From positions 1-18,372 of the forward strand of contig CAKZJM010000346.1 in assembly GCA_936943315.1 (NCBI GenBank): a DNA stretch of 18,372 bases, in the 5' to 3' direction. How positions within the stretch are numbered: the stretch's first letter is position 1; each line of letters starts with the position of its first letter. The position numbers and the translations under genes are program-made. This stretch comes from an uncultured Methylophilus sp. GTDB lineage: Bacteria; Pseudomonadota; Gammaproteobacteria; Burkholderiales; Methylophilaceae. Below, in pieces: positions 1 through 7,677 of this stretch. The notes under the pieces were generated by a model. The model was given only the letters and a program-made list of their open reading frames with translations. It did not search any database and was not told where the DNA came from.

Positions 1-2
1 TG

Positions 3-266
3 GTCGGCGGCGTGCTGGCAACAGCAGGCGGGCTATTGTTCTGTGGTGAAGGTGACGGTAAATTTGCGGCCTATGACAGCCAGACTGGCCAATTACTCTG
101 GCAATACCAATCAGAATATGGCGTAAATGCCCCCCCAATCACTTATCAAATCAATGGCGAGCAATATATTGCTGTCGCCAGTGGCGGCAACTCACTCTTC
201 GGCTTCAAGCAGGGTGACCGCATATTAACGTTTAAATTGCCTTCGGGTCGCCCAAGTAATAATTAG
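3..266 (+). CDS. PQQ-dependent alcohol dehydrogenase, C-terminal fragment
   Basis: Only the last 87 residues are present; the reading frame is open to the left edge, so the gene starts outside the window. The fragment carries the typical end of the quinoprotein alcohol dehydrogenase beta-propeller: GGVLATAGGLLFCGEGDGKF, then AYDSQTGQLLW (a W-docking type blade motif), then VNAPPITY and YIAVASGG. These match the C-terminus of the periplasmic PQQ dehydrogenase family (MxaF/XoxF/ExaA), which oxidises methanol or other alcohols and passes electrons to cytochrome c. The active-site and metal-ligand residues lie upstream and cannot be seen, so I cannot tell calcium-type MxaF from lanthanide-type XoxF or a broader alcohol dehydrogenase. 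A methylotroph is inferred from this and the rest of the window. Confidence 0.85.
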   Translation, partial: VGGVLATAGGLLFCGEGDGKFAAYDSQTGQLLWQYQSEYGVNAPPITYQINGEQYIAVASGGNSLFGFKQGDRILTFKLPSGRPSNN

Positions 267-501
267 CGTGTATAAATTAGATTGATTTATATGCATTTGT
301 TTATTTGCAAATTCATATCATTTTCTTTGCAAAAACAGATTGTTACGTTTACATCATGTAGCGACTTTCGTTAAAATGCCAATGGCTTTGGAGAGTCATG
401 TTGGTAATCATAAAAAATTAAAGTCATTGATTAGTCCATTCGTACTATTGAGTATTAAATGGTTGTCATAAATAATGGCTACAGTGTTCTAGTTTATTTA
501 C

Positions 502-510
502 GGAGAGAAG
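502..510 (+). promoter_or_regulatory. Ribosome binding site that fixes the start of the PEP-CTERM gene
   Basis: The purine run GGAGAGAAG ends 2 bases before the ATG at 513, with GGAG about 7 bases upstream of it. The upstream in-frame ATG at 459 has no comparable site, and starting there would put 18 extra residues in front of a clean signal peptide. Confidence 0.75.
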
Positions 511-512
511 TA

Positions 513-1028
513 ATGTTACAAACTTTGAAAAAGCTCGCAATCGCTGGTGTTTTTGGCATTGCATCCATGTCTGCAGCGCAAGCGCAGAGTTTTGGTCCTT
601 ATACCACCAGTCAAAACCTTGATTTCGCTCGCTTAATCGCGGACGCTGACTTCACCAAAACAACTGGCCCATTGGCAACAAGAGGCGCCTATTTTGATGA
701 CGTATATGAAATCAATCTGACACAGGTATCAGATTTCTCATATAGCATTTCAGAAATCACTACTGGCAACAACGCTCAATACGATGTGACATTCTTGAAT
801 TTCGGTCTGTTCGATGTAAACGGCGATGCAGTCACTACACTGACCAACCTGGCTGCAGGTACATACTTCCTGAATGCTTCAGGCAAACTGGCTGGTTCTC
901 TGGGTGGTGATTTCAATGTGAGTTTTAACATCACTCCATTGGCAACCGTACCAGAAGCTGACACCTATGCATTAATGCTGGCAGGTTTAGGCTTGATGGG
1001 TTTTGTTAGCCGCCGCAAAGCTAAATAA
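513..1028 (+). CDS. PEP-CTERM sorting domain protein, FxDxF-like
   Basis: A 171-residue exported protein. Residues 1-24 form a signal peptide: LKK, then a hydrophobic stretch ending in AQA. The C-terminus (about 146-171) is a complete PEP-CTERM sorting signal: VPEA, a hydrophobic segment (YALMLAGLGLMGFV) and a basic RRK tail. Proteins of this type are recognised by an exosortase (EpsH/XrtA), which in Gram-negative bacteria is tied to exopolysaccharide production and surface or biofilm display. The middle contains AYFDDVYEINL and a beta-rich, Asn/Thr/Gly-rich region resembling FxDxF-type PEP-CTERM proteins. The specific function is unknown. No exosortase gene is visible here. The ATG at 513 is preferred to the in-frame ATG at 459 because of the ribosome binding site and signal peptide. 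The gene is monocistronic, with its own terminator. Confidence 0.85.
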   Translation: MLQTLKKLAIAGVFGIASMSAAQAQSFGPYTTSQNLDFARLIADADFTKTTGPLATRGAYFDDVYEINLTQVSDFSYSISEITTGNNAQYDVTFLNFGLFDVNGDAVTTLTNLAAGTYFLNASGKLAGSLGGDFNVSFNITPLATVPEADTYALMLAGLGLMGFVSRRKAK

Positions 1029-1063
1029 ATTCACGCAAAGTGAAATAGATTCATTAGCGCAAT

Positions 1064-1095
1064 AAAAAGGGCTCTTAGAGCCCTTTTTTATTTTT
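1064..1095 (+). terminator. Rho-independent terminator of the PEP-CTERM gene
   Basis: A perfect stem GGGCTC (1069-1074) / GAGCCC (1078-1083) with loop TTA, extended by AAAAA pairing to TTTTT, is followed by a T-rich tract to 1095. It lies 35 bases after the stop codon. The A/T symmetry would let it work on both strands. Confidence 0.92.
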
Positions 1096-1223
1096 ACGGA
1101 GCAACTCTTTCGGGGATTGATAAGCGGCTGAATGATTTAAATCGCGATCGCCGGGAATCTGATGTAAGGTTATTCGGTCATATCCGACAAACAGTCAAGA
1201 CACATGACCAGACAGGAAATCTT

Positions 1224-2171
1224 ATGTTATTGGATAACAATCGCCGTAATCCCAGTGGAATATTGCCATCAGAAATCACCCCGCAAGAAGTATTTGAGCA
1301 ACGACGTACAGTGCTCAAATTGGCAGGGGTCGCCGCAGCCAATCTTTTATTACCCACATCAGCTCAAGCAGCACAAACGCTTGATTTCCAGAAATCCGTT
1401 TATGGCAAAGAAGAAAAACTGACCAGTTTTGAAGACGTGACCGGCTATAACAATTATTACGAATTCGGTACGGGTAAAGAAGATCCTGCGCGCGAAGCGG
1501 TGTTGTTCAAGCCATCCCCATGGTCGATTAAGATTGAAGGTGCGGTCAAGCAAGCCAAATCGCTGAGTATTGAGCAGCTCATCAAACTGGCGCCGCTTGA
1601 AGAGCGGATTTACCGCATGCGTTGTGTGGAAGGCTGGTCTATGGTGATTCCATGGATTGGTTTGCCACTGAAAGCCTTGATAGACTGGGCACAGCCTACA
1701 GGAAACGCCAAATATATTGAATTCATCTCCTATAACGATCCGCGGCATATGCCTGGTGCACGCATCCCCGTGCTCGATTGGCCTTATATTGAAGGGTTGC
1801 GTATGGATGAGGCGATGCAGCCGCTCACCATCCTTGCGGTTGGGTTGTATGGCAAAGTGCTGCCTAACCAGAATGGTGCACCGGTGCGACTGGTGGTGCC
1901 GTGGAAATACGGATTTAAAGGCGCCAAGGCCATCAGCACCATCCGTTTTGTAGAGCAGATGCCTAATACCACCTGGATGAAGGCCAGCCCGCGTGAATAT
2001 GGTTTTTATGCCAATGTAAATCCGCTGGTTGATCACCCTCGCTGGACACAATCTTCAGAAAAACGCATAGGCGCGGGCGTATTTGCCGGGCGTGTGAAAA
2101 CCCGCATGTTTAACGGTTACGATGAAGTGGGGCAGTTGTATGCGGGTATGGATTTGAAGAAAAGCTTCTAA
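1224..2171 (+). CDS. msrP: Protein-methionine-sulfoxide reductase catalytic subunit MsrP (YedY)
   Basis: A 315-residue periplasmic molybdopterin enzyme of the sulfite-oxidase fold. With its membrane partner MsrQ it reduces oxidised methionines in envelope proteins. A twin-arginine (Tat) signal is visible at R27-R28 (RRTVLKLAG), followed by a hydrophobic stretch and an AQA cleavage site near residue 49; this fits export of a folded cofactor-bearing protein. The molybdenum-ligand cysteine is C134 in YRMRCVEGWSM, followed by the family motifs IPWIGLPL, ISYNDPRHMPG and VLPNQNGAPVRLVVPWKYGFKG. The length is normal for YedY. AGGA at 1214-1217 sits 6 bases before the ATG. The next gene, msrQ, starts 5 bases after the stop, so the two are co-transcribed. 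Placement beside a quinoprotein dehydrogenase suggests protection of periplasmic proteins, which is an inference. Confidence 0.95.
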   Translation: MLLDNNRRNPSGILPSEITPQEVFEQRRTVLKLAGVAAANLLLPTSAQAAQTLDFQKSVYGKEEKLTSFEDVTGYNNYYEFGTGKEDPAREAVLFKPSPWSIKIEGAVKQAKSLSIEQLIKLAPLEERIYRMRCVEGWSMVIPWIGLPLKALIDWAQPTGNAKYIEFISYNDPRHMPGARIPVLDWPYIEGLRMDEAMQPLTILAVGLYGKVLPNQNGAPVRLVVPWKYGFKGAKAISTIRFVEQMPNTTWMKASPREYGFYANVNPLVDHPRWTQSSEKRIGAGVFAGRVKTRMFNGYDEVGQLYAGMDLKKSF

Positions 2172-2176
2172 CTGCC

Positions 2177-2803
2177 ATGCTCACTTTATTTTTACGTAGG
2201 TTTCCCATACAAAAACCTGCCAATGCGATCCGTGCCTTGAAGGGGGCGATTTGGGTCGGCGCAAGTTTACCAATCGTCCGCCTGCTTTACCTTGGCCTGA
2301 CAGATGACTTAGGCGCAAATCCGGTCGAATTTATTGAGCGCTCTACCGGCACATGGGCGTTGGTATTTTTATTGTTATCGCTCAGTGTCACCCCATTAAG
2401 AAACCTCACCCAGTGGGCGTGGCTGATCGCCGTACGTCGTTTACTCGGCTTGTGGATGTTTGCTTATGCTTGCCTGCACGTGCTGAGTTATGTCTGGCTA
2501 GATTACCAGTTCGACTGGACAGACATCGTCAAAGACATCCTCAAGCATCCTTATGTGTTGGTTGGCGCGGCAGCGTTGCTATTGACACTGCCCTTGGCCG
2601 CGACTTCAAATCAAAAAGCGATCAGGCTGCTGAAACAACGCTGGAAAAGCCTGCATAGATTGGCCTATGTGATTGGGGTGCTCGTCTTGTTGCATTACTG
2701 GTGGCTGGTTAAAAAGGATGTGACAGAACCGGTGATATACAGCATGGTTTTTGCAGGATTAATGCTGGCAAGATGGCCCTGGAAAGGTCGTCCAGCATCA
2801 TGA
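2177..2803 (+). CDS. msrQ: Haem-binding membrane subunit MsrQ (YedZ)
   Basis: A 208-residue inner-membrane b-type haem protein that takes electrons from the quinone pool or a flavin reductase and delivers them to MsrP. About six hydrophobic helices are visible (roughly 25-42, 60-77, 88-107, 125-143, 160-178 and 184-198). The histidines at H101 (ACLHVLSY), H160 (KSLHRLAY) and H173 (VLLHYWW) match the conserved haem-ligand set of the ferric-reductase-like YedZ family. Translation is probably coupled to msrP, with only 5 bases between the genes. No terminator with a T-run follows; a 16-bp inverted repeat lies downstream at 2851-2866. Confidence 0.94.
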   Translation: MLTLFLRRFPIQKPANAIRALKGAIWVGASLPIVRLLYLGLTDDLGANPVEFIERSTGTWALVFLLLSLSVTPLRNLTQWAWLIAVRRLLGLWMFAYACLHVLSYVWLDYQFDWTDIVKDILKHPYVLVGAAALLLTLPLAATSNQKAIRLLKQRWKSLHRLAYVIGVLVLLHYWWLVKKDVTEPVIYSMVFAGLMLARWPWKGRPAS

Positions 2804-2850
2804 TGGTCGTCCAGAATCTCGCCTGTTTTAACAAACGACTCATCGAACTT

Positions 2851-2866
2851 GTCACATCTTTGTGAC
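2851..2866. repeat. Perfect inverted repeat downstream of msrQ
   Basis: GTCACA-TCTT-TGTGAC is a perfect 6-bp stem with a 4-base loop, 47 bases after the msrQ stop. It has no T-tail, so it is either a weak 3'-end hairpin or an operator-like palindrome upstream of the next gene. I cannot tell which. Confidence 0.4.
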
Positions 2867-2914
2867 GATTCACCATGACAGTTGTTAATGTCTAGCCTGG
2901 AGCCGCCGTTTGTC

Positions 2915-2943
2915 TTGACATCATATTGCTTTTTAGACACATT
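2915..2943 (+). promoter_or_regulatory. Candidate sigma-70 promoter for the GAF-GGDEF-EAL gene
   Basis: A perfect -35 hexamer TTGACA (2915-2920) is followed after 17 bases by CACATT (2938-2943), a poor -10 with 3 of 6 consensus positions. A start near 2950 would place transcription just before the folded leader at 2957-3060. The -10 is weak, so an activator may be needed or the call may be wrong. Confidence 0.3.
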
Positions 2944-2956
2944 ACTAAAAACATAA

Positions 2957-3060
2957 AGGGAGCCATCTAAATGGACTCCTACCTAAAACTCTTCGGGGGT
3001 GTAGCATCTTAACAACCGGCAGGCAGGGGTCGGCAGTTTTTGATTTTGCACTGCGGTTGT
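2957..3060 (+). promoter_or_regulatory. Structured 5' leader of the c-di-GMP gene (two stable stems)
   Basis: Two strong stems are visible. Stem A: GGAGCCAT (2959-2966), loop CTAA, ATGGACTCC (2971-2979), giving 8 bp with one bulged A. Stem B: ACAACCGGCAG (3012-3022) pairs with CTGCGGTTGT (3051-3060), giving 10 bp with one bulged G and a 28-base loop containing GCAGGGGTCGGCAG. Stem B ends 11 bases before the ATG, and the only ribosome binding site is a weak GAAAG at 3061-3065. The arrangement suggests RNA-level control of translation. The sequence does not match the GEMM-I c-di-GMP riboswitch consensus as I know it, and I do not recognise the fold. Confidence 0.4.
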
Positions 3061-3071
3061 GAAAGTATGCG

Positions 3072-5309
3072 ATGTCTATCATAAATCTCGTGCCAAGTGC
3101 ATTTGCCTTGGGCAATGCTGCCTTGAACGCTTCATTTGAACAATGGCGCTCACTTGTTGATTCTTCCGGTTTTTATATTGCAGCAGAAACAGATGGCACG
3201 GGCAATTGCCACGCTTTGCTTGCCAGTGTGCCGAGCTCATCCGCTTGTGACCTATGGGCTTGCTTGCCCCTGATCTCACACGATCCGATCAAGGCAATAT
3301 TAACCCAGCCCACCCCAGAGATCACGCAGCGCACGATACGTGTGGCGTGTCACGATCGCCAGGAGCGCTGGCTCGAGTGCTCTGTACATTATTTCAACCT
3401 AGCCAGCGGCGAGCCACGCAGCCTGGTGTTGATTCATGAAAGCACACACGACGCCCAATCCATCATAGCGTTCCAGCAGGAAAAGTTACGCGCCGTCGCG
3501 TATGAGCGCATTAAATTTGCCATCCTTGAGCTGATCCTGAAAGAGCAGGATGCATTACGCATCCTGGAAAAAATTGTGCATGATATAGAAAGCATGCAAA
3601 CAGACGTTTATTGCGCCATTGTGCTGACCAGAAACCTGGGCAAGCTGGTGCAAACAGTCATCGCGCCCACATTGCCGCAAGCCATGTTGCAAACCTTACG
3701 CCAGTTACAGCTTGAGGCAGGCAATGGTTCGCTGGCGACGTCTATTGCCACCAGGCAGCGCGTGATTGTAGAAAACGTCATGACCCACCCTTACTGGCTC
3801 AACCACCGTGAGGCGGCCATCGCTTCTGGCATACAGGCGGGCTGGTCTGAGCCTATTCTCAGCGCCGAAGGAGAAGTGCTGGGGGCGTTTGCCATGTACT
3901 ACCCTCAACCGCAAACGCCAAATGCGTTTGAGCAGTCGATGATAGAGCAGGCGGCCAAGCTGGTGAGCATTGTGGTAGACCGCCACTTATCTCAAGAATC
4001 CATCCAAAGCCTGGCCTACCATGAGCCTGTCACTGGCTTACCTAACCGCAGAAAAGTGTATGAAGTGATGCATCAGCTGCGTAAAGAATCCATAGAAGAC
4101 AGCCATTGGGGCATCATTTATATCGATCTGGATCATTTCAAATGGATTAATGAAGCACACGGCCATACAGCCGGTAACCATGTATTGCAGCAAGTCGCCG
4201 AACGTTTGCAGAAAGCTGGAGAACCTCACTTCATCGCCTGTATGGGCGGCGATGAGTTTGTAGTCCTTGTTTCAGGCCTGGAGGCGCATCCCGACGAAGC
4301 CACACAATATATGTGGAATATGCAGCGCAAATTGCAAAAAGCGTTTCAGCGCCCGTTTAAGGTGGGCTCGCAAAAGTTGTCGATGACGGCGAGCATGGGA
4401 TTATGCAGTGTTAACGAGACTGGCCCCGGCGAGACTGACTATGTCAAGGCGGCCGACATTGCCATGCACAAGGCTAAGCAAGCAGGGCGTAACCAAGCCT
4501 GCGCCTATGCGCCTGGCATGCAAACCGAGATTGCTACCCAGGTCATGCTGGAGGCGGACTTGCGAGAAGCCACCGCACAGCAGCAATTGCGTTTACATTA
4601 TCAAGTACAGGTGGATCACACAGGCCGCCCCTTTGGCGCAGAGGTCTTGCTCAGGTGGCAACATCCGCAACGCGGATTGATTTCGCCTTTAGAGTTTATT
4701 TCGGTGGCCGAAAGCAGTGGCCTGATTGTCGAAATGGGTAGCTGGGTGCTTGACCAGGCCTGTGCGCAAATTGCGCGCTGGCAGCAATCGCCCAAAACCC
4801 GGGAGCTCAGCCTATCGGTGAATATCAGTGCGCGCCAGTTCCGTCAGGCTGATTTTGTAGCCATGGTCAAAGGCTGTCTACAACGTCACCAGATTAATCC
4901 CAATGCCTTGCGACTGGAGCTGACTGAAAGCCTGTTGCTGGAGAACGTGGACGATGCGGTGCTGATTATGGAAGAACTGAGCCAGCTCGGCATCCAATTT
5001 TCGTTAGACGATTTTGGAACAGGTTATTCTTCGCTGCAATACCTTAAAAAGCTACCGCTTTACCAGCTCAAAATCGACCGTTCGTTTGTGAATGATATTG
5101 TCACTGACAGCCATGACCGAACCATTGTGCGTACGATTATTGCCATGGCGCAAAGCATGTATCTCAACGTGATTGCAGAAGGGGTGGAAACCCCGGCACA
5201 ATTAGAGTTGTTATTGAACAATGGTTGCCGCCGCTATCAAGGCTTTTTGTTCGGCAAACCCATGCCGATTGAAGCCTTTAATGACTGGCTGGTGGCGCAA
5301 CTGCCTTAA
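3072..5309 (+). CDS. GAF-GGDEF-EAL c-di-GMP turnover protein
   Basis: A 745-residue cytoplasmic protein with no transmembrane segments. The order is: an N-terminal PAS-like region (about 15-130), a GAF domain (about 145-305), GGDEF (about 313-480) and EAL (about 492-742). The GGDEF motif is intact (GGDEF 392-396, metal Asp in YIDLDHF). The allosteric RxxD site is absent: residues 383-386 read GEPH. The usual Arg before the motif is C390, and the usual GHxxGD reads GHTAGN. The EAL domain looks catalytically complete: EVL at 524-526 in place of EAL, ELTES at 616-620, DDFGTGYSSL at 646-655, and IAEGVET at 701-707. Net phosphodiesterase activity with a regulatory or weak GGDEF is therefore my inference. 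The start is forced: an in-frame stop lies 12 bases upstream and no other start codon intervenes. The gene is convergent with motD, overlapping it by 32 bp, which suggests a role in the motile/sessile switch. Confidence 0.93.
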   Translation: MSIINLVPSAFALGNAALNASFEQWRSLVDSSGFYIAAETDGTGNCHALLASVPSSSACDLWACLPLISHDPIKAILTQPTPEITQRTIRVACHDRQERWLECSVHYFNLASGEPRSLVLIHESTHDAQSIIAFQQEKLRAVAYERIKFAILELILKEQDALRILEKIVHDIESMQTDVYCAIVLTRNLGKLVQTVIAPTLPQAMLQTLRQLQLEAGNGSLATSIATRQRVIVENVMTHPYWLNHREAAIASGIQAGWSEPILSAEGEVLGAFAMYYPQPQTPNAFEQSMIEQAAKLVSIVVDRHLSQESIQSLAYHEPVTGLPNRRKVYEVMHQLRKESIEDSHWGIIYIDLDHFKWINEAHGHTAGNHVLQQVAERLQKAGEPHFIACMGGDEFVVLVSGLEAHPDEATQYMWNMQRKLQKAFQRPFKVGSQKLSMTASMGLCSVNETGPGETDYVKAADIAMHKAKQAGRNQACAYAPGMQTEIATQVMLEADLREATAQQQLRLHYQVQVDHTGRPFGAEVLLRWQHPQRGLISPLEFISVAESSGLIVEMGSWVLDQACAQIARWQQSPKTRELSLSVNISARQFRQADFVAMVKGCLQRHQINPNALRLELTESLLLENVDDAVLIMEELSQLGIQFSLDDFGTGYSSLQYLKKLPLYQLKIDRSFVNDIVTDSHDRTIVRTIIAMAQSMYLNVIAEGVETPAQLELLLNNGCRRYQGFLFGKPMPIEAFNDWLVAQLP

Positions 5310-6174
5310 TGGCCGTGGGCGGTACGGCTTGAGCGTCGGCCGCAGGCAAAGCTGGTGGCGGTTCAACGACCCCAGGCGGTATCTCTTGCCGGTTTGCAAT
5401 ATTGCTAGTCTGCTGGGCGCTGCTCTCCGCAGTTAACACCCGTAGCGTGATGCGCGTATTCAGCGCTTGAGCAAACTCGTTTTCGCTACTCGATATTGGC
5501 CTGGTTTCTGCCATGCCAACAGCAGATAACCACTTGCTGGCGATGCCTTGCGCGGCCAGGCTGGCCGTAACACGCGCTGCTTGCGCTGCCGTCAGCTCCC
5601 AGCGTTTGGTTTCTGCCTCTGCATCACCGTTAAACAAATGCCTGTCGCAATGACCTTCCACCTGTATGGTGCGATATTCATTTTTCAATTGGGCGGCGGC
5701 GGCATTCAATACAGTGAGCGCTTGTGCGCTATATGAAGTTTGCAGGTGGTTAAATAGCAGGCCACTCTGAATATCGACTTCTATCCCCAGGTCAGACTGA
5801 TAAACGTTAATCAACTTCTGCTCAATCCAGGGCGTCAAGGCATTGGCCAGCTGCACGCCAATCGCATGCACTTTTTCCTGATCACGCTGCTTTTTTTCCT
5901 GGTATAAATAACTCAAGGGGAGCGGCTTGAGCACTGAGCTTTGATTTTGCAGGCTGGTTTGTGTTTGGGCGTCCAGCGTAGTGACTTGCCCGGGCTTGCC
6001 CTGAAAAGCAGTCACCACCGCATTAGAAAGTGCGCGGTATTTATTCAGGTTAATGGTCGAGGTGGCATACATCACCACAAAAAAAGCAAACAGCAGGGTG
6101 ATAAAGTCTGCATAAGAGATCAGCCAGCGCTCGTGGCTTTCCTCATCATCGTCCCATTGCTTGCGTCTATACAT
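5278..6174 (-). CDS. motD: Flagellar motor stator protein MotD (MotB-like)
   Basis: A 298-residue stator B-type subunit of the second motor set. A short acidic cytoplasmic N-terminus leads into the single transmembrane helix YADFITLLFAFFVVMYA. It carries the proton-binding aspartate D23 (equivalent to D32 of E. coli MotB). A plug/linker follows, then an OmpA-like peptidoglycan-binding domain (about 130-250) with VEGHCD (172-177) and NTRITLRV, where the usual NRR is NTR. The C-terminus beyond residue 255 is a Pro/Ala-rich tail of about 40 residues. The start ATG shares one base with the motC stop (TAATG), so translation is coupled. The gene order fliA-motC-motD resembles the Pseudomonas cluster with MotCD. 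The 3' end overlaps the convergent GGDEF-EAL gene by 32 bp. Confidence 0.93.
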   Translation of the reverse strand: MYRRKQWDDDEESHERWLISYADFITLLFAFFVVMYATSTINLNKYRALSNAVVTAFQGKPGQVTTLDAQTQTSLQNQSSVLKPLPLSYLYQEKKQRDQEKVHAIGVQLANALTPWIEQKLINVYQSDLGIEVDIQSGLLFNHLQTSYSAQALTVLNAAAAQLKNEYRTIQVEGHCDRHLFNGDAEAETKRWELTAAQAARVTASLAAQGIASKWLSAVGMAETRPISSSENEFAQALNTRITLRVLTAESSAQQTSNIANRQEIPPGVVEPPPALPAADAQAVPPTAIKAVAPPASH

Positions 6175-6926
6175 TATGATTGCCGCAGGTGCAGGTAAGA
6201 CTCAAGGCGCTCACTCACCAGTTTAGGGTTATCGCCCCGGGCAATTGAAACCCAGGCATTGAGCAGCATTTCCCGGCGCGACATTTCGTGCTGGATATGG
6301 CCTTTGAGTTTGTTTGAAATCGGCAGAAAGACCAAGTTGGCCAGCGCCACCCCGTAAATGGTCGCGACAAAGGCCACGGCAATGCCGCTACCAATTTTTG
6401 CCGGGTCAGACAGGTTTTCCATGACGTGAATCAGCCCTAACACCGCCCCAAGAATACCGACAGTCGGCGCATAGCCGCCCGCAGCAGACCAGATTTTGGC
6501 TGATTCGCGTTCCTGTAATTCATAGTAATACATATCAATGGCGCAGACTTCGCGGATACGGTCGGCAGGAGTGCCATCGACCAGTAATTGCAGGCCTTTA
6601 CGGACAAAAGGGTCTTGCTCGCGCTTGATATAGGGTTCTAGCGATAAAACGCTTTCTTTACGCGCTTGCTGGCTCCATTGATTAATTTTAATGGCGAGTT
6701 TTTTTCTGTCGTCTAAAGGATGCACAATCACCAGACGCAGCATGCGTATGCCCTTGATAAACAGTTTGAGCTCGGTTTGCAGCAAGACGGCACCCGTGGT
6801 GCCCAGCATGACGACGGCGAACGCCGCAGGCTGCATCAGAGAATTAAGATGACCGCCATCAATGGCTTGCCCCAGCACCAGACCGGCGAGGGCAATCACG
6901 AGGCCGGCCAGGCTACCCCAATCCAT
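6174..6926 (-). CDS. motC: Flagellar motor stator protein MotC (MotA-like)
   Basis: A 250-residue stator A-type subunit that forms the proton channel with MotD and pushes on the rotor protein FliG. Four membrane helices are visible (about 5-22, 33-50, 152-170 and 180-203). The family signatures GGYAPTVGILGAVLGLIHVM and IAVAFVATIYGVALANLVFLP contain the two conserved channel prolines, P154 and P202. It is shorter than MotA (286 residues here) and matches the MotC/PomA-like branch (for example MDWGSLAGLVIALAGL at the start). The ATG overlaps the fliA stop by one base (TGATG). Together with motA-motB at 15789-17609, this gives the organism two different stator systems. Confidence 0.94.
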   Translation of the reverse strand: MDWGSLAGLVIALAGLVLGQAIDGGHLNSLMQPAAFAVVMLGTTGAVLLQTELKLFIKGIRMLRLVIVHPLDDRKKLAIKINQWSQQARKESVLSLEPYIKREQDPFVRKGLQLLVDGTPADRIREVCAIDMYYYELQERESAKIWSAAGGYAPTVGILGAVLGLIHVMENLSDPAKIGSGIAVAFVATIYGVALANLVFLPISNKLKGHIQHEMSRREMLLNAWVSIARGDNPKLVSERLESYLHLRQS

Positions 6927-7660
6927 CAGGAAACTCCGGTCCAGGCCCTGTCACGCATGGAGGCACGCAAACGCGCCACTGCCTGGCTGTGTAGCTGGCA
7001 GACGCGAGATTCAGAGACGTTCATGATCGCGCCGATTTCTTTCAGGTTGAGTTCTTGCTCGTAATACAAACCCATCAGCATTTTTTCGCGATCAGGCAAA
7101 TGTTCAATCGAATCAATCAACGCCTCGCGGAAGTCGCTTTCTAACAAAGCCTTCACGGGATCGCTGCTATCGTCATCCACATAACGGTCGAGGAAATGCT
7201 CACCGCCATCATCATCCTGAAAATCTTCATAGTAAATCAGCTGGTGACCCTGGCAGTCACTCAACACATCATAGTAATCTTCCAGGCTGAAGTTCATGTG
7301 TTTGGCGATTTCGGATTCGGTCGGTGGGCGGCCTAATTTTTGTTCAAGCTGCTGAACGGCCACTTCAATGTCGCGCATGTTTTTACGGATGCCGCGTGGC
7401 AACCAGTCGGCGCCGCGCAACTCATCCAGCATGGCACCACGCACACGCTGTGAAGCATACGTTTCAAACTGCGCACCGTGCGTATCTTCATAACGCTGAA
7501 TGGCATCCATCAGGCCGATCATGCCAGCCTGCACCAAATCATCGAGTTCAACACAAGAGGGCAGCTTGGCTTTTAACTGGTAAGCCATTTTCTTCACCAG
7601 GCCGCTATGCTGCTTGAGCATCTGGTCTGTGTTGTTAGTCGTGCCTTTAGCGGTATACAT
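6926..7660 (-). CDS. fliA: Flagellar sigma factor FliA (sigma-28)
   Basis: A 244-residue RNA polymerase sigma factor that transcribes late flagellar and chemotaxis genes and is held by the anti-sigma factor FlgM until hook completion. Region 2 (about 16-86) contains VELDDLVQAGMIGLMDAIQRY and FETYASQRVRGAMLDELR. Region 3 (about 95-140) contains LGRPPTESEIAKHM. Region 4 (about 183-235) contains LPDREKMLMGLYYEQELNLK and the helix-turn-helix IGAIMNVSESRVCQLHSQA. An acidic linker (DFQDDDGGEHFLDRYVDDD) joins regions 3 and 4. AGAGGAAAA directly upstream is a strong ribosome binding site. The gap to flhG is 17 bp and the stop overlaps the motC start. Confidence 0.97.
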   Translation of the reverse strand: MYTAKGTTNNTDQMLKQHSGLVKKMAYQLKAKLPSCVELDDLVQAGMIGLMDAIQRYEDTHGAQFETYASQRVRGAMLDELRGADWLPRGIRKNMRDIEVAVQQLEQKLGRPPTESEIAKHMNFSLEDYYDVLSDCQGHQLIYYEDFQDDDGGEHFLDRYVDDDSSDPVKALLESDFREALIDSIEHLPDREKMLMGLYYEQELNLKEIGAIMNVSESRVCQLHSQAVARLRASMRDRAWTGVS

Positions 7661-7677
7661 GTTTTTCCTCTTCTACA

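Noticed and set aside
303..312. Ten-base palindrome ATTTGCAAAT after the dehydrogenase gene
   Set aside because: It is short and AT-rich with no hairpin loop or T-tail; expected by chance in such sequence.
1359..2051. Long minus-strand open frame (230 codons) opposite msrP
   Set aside because: It lies fully inside the well-supported msrP gene, has no recognisable family signature and no ribosome binding site, and looks like a codon-bias shadow.
2786..2814. Direct repeat GGTCGTCCAG at 2786-2795 and 2805-2814 across the msrQ stop codon
   Set aside because: Ten bases repeated once; it is most simply a small local duplication, with no sign of a mobile-element target site.
2695..2940. Minus-strand open frame of 81 codons reaching into the msrQ downstream region
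   Set aside because: Half lies opposite msrQ and the composition is not protein-like. It starts inside what looks like the promoter of the GGDEF-EAL gene.
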